Source: Bifidobacterium sp. WK012_4_13
GTDB taxonomy: Bacteria; Actinomycetota; Actinomycetes; Actinomycetales; Bifidobacteriaceae
Reading direction: 5' to 3'
Assembly (NCBI RefSeq): GCF_041080835.1
Contig: NZ_CP129683.1
Location: 1,364,001 to 1,428,000 of the forward strand
DNA: 64,000 bases
Positions 55,692-64,000 of the stretch are shown piece after piece. The position numbers were made by a program, and so were the translations under genes. Numbering within the stretch: the first letter of the stretch is position 1; each line of letters starts with the position of its first letter. A model generated the notes under the pieces. The model was not told where the DNA came from and searched no databases. It was given only the letters and a program-made list of their open reading frames with translations.

Positions 55692-56479
55692 TCACTGCTC
55701 CTTTGGGGACGCCACCACCACGCGAGCCGCGCGAATCACGCGGTCCCCGATTCGGTAGCCTGCCTCGACAACCGTATCGACGGTTTCCTTTTCAGCATCG
55801 GCATCGGGCCTGTGCAGGATCGCCTCGTGCTTGGTGGGATCGAAGTCCTCGCCTTTCTCACCGAACTTCTCGACGCCAAACTTCTTGAATGTGGCATCGA
55901 TCCTCGATGAGACAGCCTTGAACGAATCGTCGAGCTGTCCATGTTCCTTGATGCGATCAATGTCATCAAGCGCTGGCAGCAATGCCGTAAGCACATCGGT
56001 TATTCCGTGCTGGCGGAACAGCGTCTGCTCCTTGAGGGCGCGGTTGCGATAGTTGACGAACTCCGCACGTTCACGCTGCAAGGCTTCCAGATACTGCGCC
56101 GCTTCCTTCTTTGCCTTACCCAAAGGCGTCAACTCCCCGTCGTCGGCATCTGACCTGTCTGATGTTCCCGGATGATCTGCGCCATCCGATGCGTCAGACT
56201 TGGCAGACTCGGACTTCCCATCTTCCGAACCCATGTCATCCGAGGACTTTGCATTATCGGAACCGGTCGAAGGCGCATTCGGATCCACATTCGTCCCAGC
56301 TTCCGGCGATGGACCTTCGGCCGCATCGTCGGCGGCCGCGCTTGGCGCATCGCCCGATGCCGGTGTCTCCACACCTTCACCGGCATGCTTCCCCGATGTA
56401 CCGGCAGATGCCGGGCCATGCTTCAATGACTCGACATCCTCCATGTTTCGCAAGTAATCGTCCTTGCCAAAATCGGACA

Positions 56480-56480
<1 letters not shown>
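55692..56480 (-). CDS. grpE: GrpE nucleotide-exchange factor
   Basis: About 262 residues. The N-terminal half is a long acidic Ser/Asp/Ala-rich, probably disordered extension; the GrpE domain starts near LGKAKKEAAQYLEALQRERA and contains FVNYRNRALKE and FDPTKHEAILH. The family end VIRAARVVVASP is present. ATG 56480 overlaps the dnaK stop; AAGAAGG is 9 bases upstream. Confidence 0.92.
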
Positions 56481-58372
<1,892 letters not shown>

Positions 58373-58869
58373 GTTATGTTTTCCTTCTGTTGTCGTGTGG
58401 CGCAGCGTTCTTCGCGCAACGCCTGTTCTATGGTTTCCCGCTCATGTTCTCAACCAGCTGCTGAAGCTCTCACCCAACAGCCTTTCCAAAACTTGAGCCT
58501 ACATCACTCAAGTTCTGAACGCAAACCATTATTCCCGATTCCTGAAAAAACATCGAAATCATTCGTGCGAGATTGCACAGAAATCATCAGAATCATTGAA
58601 ACGGCAGCGAACATGAAAGCGCCGCGCCCGGCGATGCAAACGCGGCGGCTTCGACGCCAGGGCAAGGCAGCAACTGAGAAAACCGACAATCAACCCTCCA
58701 CCGCGCCTGGCAGGTAGAACCATGACGCAACCACCAAGGCGACATATATCACACCGATAAGAGCCATCGCCAAGGCCGCACCGGGGGCAATTGCATGTCA
58801 GGAAGACGGCGTCGCGATGCCTCTCCACGAACGCAGACTTTCAGAAGCTGAGACGTGTCCTACGAATCG
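58373..58869. other. dnaK upstream region, otherwise no gene
   Basis: About 500 bases. It contains the HAIR operator and dnaK promoter. A 25-codon hydrophobic frame on the minus strand (58690-58767) has no ribosome site and is not called. Confidence 0.55.
58492..58512. promoter_or_regulatory. HAIR operator for HspR before dnaK
   Basis: CTTGAGC, 7 bases, ACTCAAG matches the HspR-associated inverted repeat CTTGAGT-N7-ACTCAAG in all but one base. It lies 120 bases before dnaK. On the minus strand TTGCGT (58524-58519) and TAGGCT (58501-58496) with 17-base spacing form a promoter that it covers. Confidence 0.88.
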
Positions 58870-59568
58870 TCATTGGTTCCAGAACTGGATCACATTATCA
58901 CCCTTGTATTGGGATAGGGTCGAGAAATGTGCCGTATCCATCCTGAACAGACGCGCAGCGGCAGGGTCAAGCCCCAGCCAGCAGGTCGTAAGGATCCTCA
59001 ATATATGCGCATGGGCCACCAAGACGACCATCTGTCCGTCCGCCACAAGCGGTTCGATGGCATCGATGACGCCCTGCGCCCTGTTCGCCACCTGTTTCAG
59101 GGTCTCACCCTCACCATTGTGAACGGAAACGTGTTCGCCGCCTGGCAGAACGGCATCCCAGTCCCCCAACAGATCGTGGTTGATGCCCTCTGTCCCCTGA
59201 CGCCACAGATTCCAGTCCTTGCCGTTGGCCTCGCGGATATCCGCCCTTGTTCGTCCCTCTGCAGGGCCGTAGTCCCACTCCATGAGACCATCAAGAAGCT
59301 GTGTCGGATGCAGTCCTGCAAACATTGCCGTCTGCCGTGCACGCCTGAGGGGGCTGCTGAAAACATATTCAGGAGTTCGGTCATCGAACTGGGCGCGCAA
59401 TCTCCTGCCCGCTGCGAGAGACTGCCGTTCTCCTTCCACCGTCAGAGGAATATCGGTTCGGCCCGTGTGCTGACCGGAAAGGCTCCACGCCGTCTGACCA
59501 TGCCGCAGGAGAACGATGGCTCCTGATCTCGAGGCTTCCTTGCATTCGACATATACGGAATTAACCAT
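58870..59568 (-). CDS. Histidine phosphatase (phosphoglycerate mutase-like)
   Basis: 232 residues of the histidine phosphatase superfamily. The phosphorylated His is in VLLRHGQTAWS, followed by GRTDIPLTVEG; the second His is in VLVAHAHILRI, and the acid Glu in LMEWDYGPAEGRT. Most like the cofactor-dependent, broad-specificity phosphatase branch, not glycolytic Gpm. Its start is uncertain; no clear ribosome site precedes ATG 59568. It diverges closely from the small membrane-protein gene. Confidence 0.85.
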   Translation of the reverse strand: MVNSVYVECKEASRSGAIVLLRHGQTAWSLSGQHTGRTDIPLTVEGERQSLAAGRRLRAQFDDRTPEYVFSSPLRRARQTAMFAGLHPTQLLDGLMEWDYGPAEGRTRADIREANGKDWNLWRQGTEGINHDLLGDWDAVLPGGEHVSVHNGEGETLKQVANRAQGVIDAIEPLVADGQMVVLVAHAHILRILTTCWLGLDPAAARLFRMDTAHFSTLSQYKGDNVIQFWNQ

Positions 59569-59594
59569 GTCTATACTGTACTCTCCAACTTTGC

Positions 59595-59984
59595 ATGTGG
59601 AATAATGACACCATGAAGGATTCAGAGAACACGGAACTTTCCGACCTTGCAGACAAGGTCGGCAGTCAGTTGGGAACCATCGACAGTAAGGTCAATGACA
59701 TGCGCAAACAAGTCGAGAACGACCCGGAAACGGTAGGAGACAAATTACTCAAGGTTGCAATACCGGCGGTGTCAGCATTGATTGCAAGCCAGCTTTTCAA
59801 AATATTCTGGAACAAGACCACAGGCAATTCCAAGGACGATGTCGACGACAGCCAGCAGGGCATATTCATGACGATTCTCTTTGCCGGGCTCTCTGCCGCA
59901 CTTTCCAGTGCGGTAAGCCAATTCTCTGGCATCGGATCGAGCACCTATGTCAAGCATCGCCAGAAGAAGCGCAGCACCCGCTGA
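59595..59984 (+). CDS. DUF4235-like small membrane protein
   Basis: 123-129 residues depending on the start (ATG 59595 or 59613). A polar, helical N-terminus precedes two hydrophobic segments (LLKVAIPAVSALIASQLFKI and IFMTILFAGLSAALSSAVSQ), and the basic tail is KHRQKKRSTR. The pattern is that of actinobacterial DUF4235 membrane proteins, whose function is unknown. Followed by a large inverted repeat at 60063-60109. Confidence 0.65.
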   Translation: MWNNDTMKDSENTELSDLADKVGSQLGTIDSKVNDMRKQVENDPETVGDKLLKVAIPAVSALIASQLFKIFWNKTTGNSKDDVDDSQQGIFMTILFAGLSAALSSAVSQFSGIGSSTYVKHRQKKRSTR

Positions 59985-60062
59985 AATGGCTTAGCATGCT
60001 CCGCTGTCTGAATGCACAGACCGCGTAGCCAACACAGCCTACGCAGACCGCACAGACCGCCC

Positions 60063-60109
60063 GACTTCGCCGGATTGCCCATGACCTCATCGGGCGGTCC
60101 GGCGAAGTC
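60063..60109. terminator. Inverted repeat, likely terminator
   Basis: Perfect 12-base arms GACTTCGCCGGA and TCCGGCGAAGTC with an inner GCCC/GGGC pairing. It separates the DUF4235-like gene from the permease remnant. Confidence 0.65.
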
Positions 60110-60110
60110 A

Positions 60111-60520
60111 TCATCCCTTGATGGCTTCTGCCATCACGCCCTTGATGATGTATTTCTGACAGATGATTGACAGATGCTGCAGAACACGACAATAGGCACT
60201 TTGGCGCGCACCAGGCATCCCACATCACCGCTCCCCCGTCGACGACCTTATAAAGCATCAACATCACCATCCGGAATGGCACGATCATGTTGAGCAGCAA
60301 TAGAAGCTACAGTGTCTTCGCCGCCATGTCGTCGACGCGTACGATCCACCACGCGCACATCGAGGCACACAGCAGAATCAGCCCCACGGAACCGACGGTC
60401 ACGAAGACGGTCCAGCCGAAGCTTCCGATCAGGTCGGTTCTTTCGATGCCGCGAGCGCAGTTCTCCAACCCGACGAATGCCTGCCCGACGGGGATTGAGA
60501 AATGAGTTCGCGAGCATCCG
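60111..60520 (-). pseudogene. Decayed MalG-type ABC permease
   Basis: On the minus strand a frame reads FSIPVGQAFVGLENC, then FVTVGSVGLILLCASM and RVDDMAAKTL, then a TAG, then LLLLLNMIVPFRMVMLMLYK. This is the N-terminal third of a CUT1 permease with an internal stop. After about 60 further bases another frame gives QKYIIKGVMAEAIKG and a stop, the usual MalG C-terminus. The middle, including the EAA loop, is deleted. It lies next to a GH13 alpha-glucosidase gene and is probably the remains of an alpha-glucoside transporter. Confidence 0.8.
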
Positions 60521-60738
60521 AAGAATCCCTAGATTATGAAAACGTTGTATGTAGGAAAAATACATATATCACAACATAAATCTAGAGATTATCTGCATAT
60601 AATGATACCGTTGTCATTCTGGGTTGTCATCGGTTCGATACCGAATTCATCCCGAACGACGAGGTTCACTATGCCGGCAACAGTCCTCGTCTCAGACTAT
60701 GAAAGGCGCCGGATCCACCCTACGAGGAGAAAGAGACC
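60521..60738. other. Upstream region of the GH13 alpha-glucosidase
   Basis: About 220 bases, no gene. An exact TATAAT (60598-60603) is followed by the operator-like AATGATACCGTTGTCATT, whose halves match in 7 of 9 positions. Confidence 0.55.
60601..60618. promoter_or_regulatory. LacI-type operator before alpha-glucosidase
   Basis: AATGATACCGTTGTCATT is an imperfect palindrome with a central CG, as usual for LacI-family sites. It overlaps the end of a TATAAT -10 at 60598-60603. The LacI gene at 62,711 is the natural candidate regulator. Confidence 0.5.
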
Positions 60739-62496
60739 ATGACAGACAACAACCTTAGAGACGACTGGTGGAAGCAGGCTGTGGTGTATCAGGTCTATCC
60801 ACGCAGCTTCAAGGATTCCGATGGCGATGGACTTGGCGACATTGCGGGCGTGACGGAAAAGATCCCCTATCTGAAGGCTCTCGGCGTGGATGCCATATGG
60901 CTTTCGCCCTTCTATCCCTCTGCCCTGGCTGACGGTGGATACGACATCATCGATTACCGCAATGTGGATCCACGGCTCGGAACCATGAAGGATTTCGATG
61001 ATATGGAAAAGGCAGCCCACAGGTCAGGCATCAAGATAGTCGTGGATATCGTTCCGAACCATACCTCAAACGAGCATGTCTGGTTCAAGCAGGCTCTGGC
61101 CGATGGGCGGGGCTCGGCCGCCCGCGAGCGCTACATCTTCAAGGAAGGCTCTGGGCCCAATGGCGAGTTCCCCCCGAACGACTGGGGTTCTCTCTTCGGT
61201 GGACCAGCATGGGAGCGAGTCGATGATGGACAATGGTATCTCCATATCTTCGCCAAGGAACAGCCTGACCTCAATTGGAACAACCCCGAAGTGCATGAGG
61301 AGTTCAAGAAGACCCTGCGTTTCTGGGCAGATCACGGAGCTGACGGATTCCGCGTCGACGTTGCCCACGGCTTGGCAAAGAAGCTTGATGGCGCATCCAT
61401 GAAGGACCTGTCACGATGGACCGTGCACGACTCGCTCTGCCATGACGGCACCCATCCACTCTGGGACCGCGCGCAGGTTCACGACATCTATCGCGAATGG
61501 CGTCAGGTCTTCAACGAATATACGCCGCACCGCTTTGCAGTAGGCGAGGCATGGGTCGTGCCGGAGCATCAGTATCTCTATGCCTCCCCGGATGAACTCG
61601 GCCAGGTCTTCAACTTTGAGTTTGCCAAGGCGAACTGGGACAGTTCGGCGATGCGCACGGCTATCACGGAAGGTCTCAAGGCAGCCGAACGGTCAGGGTC
61701 GACTCCGACCTGGGTCATGAGCAATCATGACGTTCCACGCCACGCCTCCCGATATGGCCTGCCACAGGTTCCCAGCCAGGCGCACCATCAGCTCGCCAAG
61801 GATTGGCTGCTCAGAGATGGCACCAGCTACTACGAAGACCGCGATCTGGGAACCAAGCGTGCACGGGCTGCCATCATGATGGAAGCCGCACTTCCCGGCT
61901 CCGTCTATGTCTATCAAGGTGAAGAACTCGGTCTGTTCGAAGTGGCAAACATCCCATGGGATCGGCTGGAGGACCCGACTCCATTCAAGACCCGCTACAA
62001 TTTCACCGACAAGGGTCGCGATGGATGCCGTGTGCCGCTGCCTTGGGACAACGCCGACATGCCCCGTGCCGCAACCTGGGATGCTTCATTCGGCGCAGGT
62101 GCATCGTTCGGATTCTCACCCAAGACCAAGGCCGATGGCACCGTCTCCGCCGAGGCTCATCTTCCGCAGCCACTGTGGTTCAAGGACTTTGCGGTGAATG
62201 CCGAGGATGACGATTCGGGATCCATGCTCAACCTCTATCGCCGCTGTCTTGAGCTACGCGCCCAGATGCTCACACCGACCCAACTCAGTACGATCGATTG
62301 GCTCGATCTTGGCAGCCAGGTCATAGCATATGCGCGCAAGGCATCCGACGATAGCGGGTTCCAGCAGATCGTCTCCGTAACGAACTTTGGCAATGAGCCA
62401 GTCGAACTTCCGAAGGGCAAGGTGCTTTTGAGCTCGCAGACATTGCCACAGGATGGAACGATTCCGCAGGATGTGACCGTCTGGATCGCTCGCTGA
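60739..62496 (+). CDS. GH13 alpha-glucosidase (oligo-1,6-glucosidase type)
   Basis: 585 residues, cytoplasmic. GH13 regions: region I DIVPNHTSNEH, region II GFRVDVAHG with nucleophile Asp207, region III AVGEAWVV with acid/base Glu270, region IV VMSNHDVPRH. The start QAVVYQVYPRSFKDSDGDGL is typical of alpha-glucosidases of actinobacteria (subfamily 30-like). It would hydrolyse maltose, isomaltose or similar alpha-glucosides. GAGGAG precedes the ATG. Followed by a terminator hairpin and a LacI gene. Confidence 0.9.
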   Translation: MTDNNLRDDWWKQAVVYQVYPRSFKDSDGDGLGDIAGVTEKIPYLKALGVDAIWLSPFYPSALADGGYDIIDYRNVDPRLGTMKDFDDMEKAAHRSGIKIVVDIVPNHTSNEHVWFKQALADGRGSAARERYIFKEGSGPNGEFPPNDWGSLFGGPAWERVDDGQWYLHIFAKEQPDLNWNNPEVHEEFKKTLRFWADHGADGFRVDVAHGLAKKLDGASMKDLSRWTVHDSLCHDGTHPLWDRAQVHDIYREWRQVFNEYTPHRFAVGEAWVVPEHQYLYASPDELGQVFNFEFAKANWDSSAMRTAITEGLKAAERSGSTPTWVMSNHDVPRHASRYGLPQVPSQAHHQLAKDWLLRDGTSYYEDRDLGTKRARAAIMMEAALPGSVYVYQGEELGLFEVANIPWDRLEDPTPFKTRYNFTDKGRDGCRVPLPWDNADMPRAATWDASFGAGASFGFSPKTKADGTVSAEAHLPQPLWFKDFAVNAEDDDSGSMLNLYRRCLELRAQMLTPTQLSTIDWLDLGSQVIAYARKASDDSGFQQIVSVTNFGNEPVELPKGKVLLSSQTLPQDGTIPQDVTVWIAR

Positions 62497-62507
62497 ATTC
62501 TGAGTTC

Positions 62508-62544
62508 CGATTTTTGTGCGCTTCACTGAAGTGCACAAAAATCG
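62508..62544 (+). terminator. Terminator after alpha-glucosidase
   Basis: Perfect 12-base arms CGATTTTTGTGC and GCACAAAAATCG around a 13-base loop, 11 bases after the stop codon. Confidence 0.75.
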
Positions 62545-62710
62545 CATGGACGCGGCACAAGACCCATCTTGCCCTTGCAAGTAGCTACGATAGGTAGATG
62601 CCGACCAGACCCGACAGCACGATGGGTAAATCGGCCGACGGGCATGGCAACGTTGCTATGCTGCATGAGGATATTCGGAACCAATTCCGCGAGATAAGAA
62701 GGATGCAACG

Positions 62711-63724
62711 ATGAGCGCAACCATTCATGACGTCGCTGACCGGGCTGGCGTATCGATTTCGACGGTCTCACGCGCATTCACCCACCCGGAAATGGTCTCG
62801 GCGGCGACTCGGGAAACGGTTGTCCGCGTCGCAGACCAATTGAATTTCTCCATCTCTCGCTCAGCCGCGGCACTCAAGTCGGGCATGTCCCTTCGCATCG
62901 CCCTGCTGCTGAGCGACCATAGCAGCACATGGTTCAATGCAACGGTGAACGAGGGGTTGAACGACATATTCCACCCGGCAGGATACGACCTTTCGATTTT
63001 CCAGATAGACAGCCGACAGGATCGCAAGATATTCTTCGACACCCTCCCGACTCGCAGCAATGCAGATGCAGTCATCGTGAACTCCTTCGACGTCGACGAA
63101 AACGAAGTCGCACGACTCAATTCCTTGCATGTTCCCCTGATTGGCATCAATTCCGCCAGCATGAACGCATTCTCGGCTTCGGTGTCGATCGACGACCGCC
63201 AAGGCGAGACCATAGCGGTCAGGCATCTGATCTCTCTGGGGCATCGCCAGCTCACCTATGTGCAGACACAGACCGCGAACTCCCTGCTGTTCAGCGTCCA
63301 ACAACGCATGGAAACCTTCATGGAGCTATGCAAGAAGCAGTCGCTACCAGCTCCACGAATCATCATGGCCTCGCAGTCCCGCAATCAGGTCGCTGACGTC
63401 GTCTCGCAGATTCTCGCGATGGATGCCCTGCCAACCGCAATCGTCTGCCAGGAAGACAGCATTGCCATTCCACTCATCTTCCAGCTCAAAAGAAGCGGCA
63501 TCAGCATTCCCGAGGATGTCTCAGTCATCGGATTCGACGACAGCACCTTCGCGGATGACATCGGCCTTACCACCATCCGACAGGATCCCCTGAACATGGC
63601 AAAACTTGCGGCACAGATGACATTGAAGCTGCTCAACGACGAGGAAATCGACAAACCGCAGCGCATATTCACGCCGCAACTGATACTCCGCTCCAGCACC
63701 GGAGCGGCAAGAAGGGACGCCTGA
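62711..63724 (+). CDS. LacI-family transcriptional regulator
   Basis: 337 residues. An N-terminal LacI helix-turn-helix (TIHDVADRAGVSISTVSRAF) and hinge precede a periplasmic-binding-fold effector domain (IALLLSDHSSTWFNATVNEG, VSVIGFDDSTFADDIGLTTI). AAGGA 7 bases before the ATG. Its stop overlaps the start of the next GH13 gene, so it is co-transcribed with a likely target, and it may also act on the operator at 60,601. Confidence 0.92.
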   Translation: MSATIHDVADRAGVSISTVSRAFTHPEMVSAATRETVVRVADQLNFSISRSAAALKSGMSLRIALLLSDHSSTWFNATVNEGLNDIFHPAGYDLSIFQIDSRQDRKIFFDTLPTRSNADAVIVNSFDVDENEVARLNSLHVPLIGINSASMNAFSASVSIDDRQGETIAVRHLISLGHRQLTYVQTQTANSLLFSVQQRMETFMELCKKQSLPAPRIIMASQSRNQVADVVSQILAMDALPTAIVCQEDSIAIPLIFQLKRSGISIPEDVSVIGFDDSTFADDIGLTTIRQDPLNMAKLAAQMTLKLLNDEEIDKPQRIFTPQLILRSSTGAARRDA

Positions 63725-64000
63725 TGCTGCCTTGGCTGCGCGATGCCATATTCTACGAGATCTACCCACAGAGCTTCTATGACTCGAACGATGACGGCAT
63801 TGGCGACATCAACGGAATCACCGAGAAACTGGGCTACATTCGGGACTTGGGATGCAACGCCCTCTGGATCAACCCTTGCTTTGACTCGCCTTTCAAGGAC
63901 GCCGGCTATGACGTTCGCGACTACGCACAGGTAGCATCTCGATATGGGAGCAATGCAGATTTGGAGCGACTCTTCAGGCAGGCACACACGATGGGCATGC
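63724..64000 (+). CDS. GH13 alpha-glycosidase, 3' end outside window
   Basis: Only the first 92 residues are visible. They read as the start of an alpha-amylase-family barrel: DAIFYEIYPQSFYDSNDDGI, then GYIRDLGCNALWINPCFDSP and DAGYDVRDYAQVASRYGS. The catalytic regions lie beyond the window, so the activity cannot be stated. The ATG overlaps the LacI stop by one base. Confidence 0.85.
   Translation, partial: MLPWLRDAIFYEIYPQSFYDSNDDGIGDINGITEKLGYIRDLGCNALWINPCFDSPFKDAGYDVRDYAQVASRYGSNADLERLFRQAHTMGM

Noticed and set aside
58690..58767. 25-codon hydrophobic micro-frame MALIGVIYVALVVASWFYLP and following
   Set aside because: It resembles a membrane peptide but has no ribosome site and no context support.

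Overview
The window reads as a chromosomal segment of a Bifidobacterium-like actinobacterium. The basis is moderate-to-high GC, a dnaK-grpE-dnaJ-hspR operon with an HspR (HAIR) operator, Cna-B-type surface proteins with LPXTG-like anchors, ABC-type sugar uptake instead of PTS, and many LacI/GntR/AraC regulators. The species cannot be fixed from this sequence. No tRNA, rRNA, CRISPR array or insertion sequence was recognised.

Positions 1-29,000 are a carbohydrate-utilisation island dominated by alpha-mannoside enzymes. Operon 1 (plus strand, 1-5,349) encodes GH125 exo-alpha-1,6-mannosidase (5' end outside the window), two ABC permeases, a Sec-type lipoprotein binding protein and a GH76 endo-alpha-1,6-mannanase without signal peptide. 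A GntR/LacI hybrid regulator, a GH36-type alpha-galactosidase, an AraC regulator and a GH2 beta-galactosidase follow. Operon 2 (minus strand, 25,614 down to 13,201) encodes GH38 alpha-mannosidase, two permeases, a binding lipoprotein with a twin-arginine signal, TatB, TatA, TatC, an endonuclease/exonuclease/phosphatase-fold hydrolase and a GH92 alpha-mannosidase. A second GntR/LacI regulator, apparently starting with ATT, diverges from it. A secreted GH32 fructan hydrolase closes the island.

Positions 29,400-45,300 hold surface genes: a 1,461-residue adhesin with Cna-B repeats, a membrane-anchored beta-helix protein, two small genes, and a 2,492-residue wall protein. The last joins a PAP2 phosphatase to a GH92 domain whose general-acid Glu is replaced by Gln, and adds CBM6-like, FIVAR and FN3 modules. 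This suggests uncapping of mannose-phosphate-mannose followed by dephosphorylation outside the cell, with the released oligomannosides imported by the two ABC systems and degraded inside by GH76, GH125, GH38 and GH92.

Positions 45,700-64,000 are mostly household genes: a short UvrA paralogue, an aldehyde dehydrogenase, a CsbD/LEA-like small protein, a HAD phosphatase, a DEAD-box helicase, hspR-dnaJ-grpE-dnaK, a histidine phosphatase and a DUF4235-like membrane protein. At the right end are a decayed MalG-type permease, a GH13 alpha-glucosidase, a LacI regulator and the start of a second GH13 gene.
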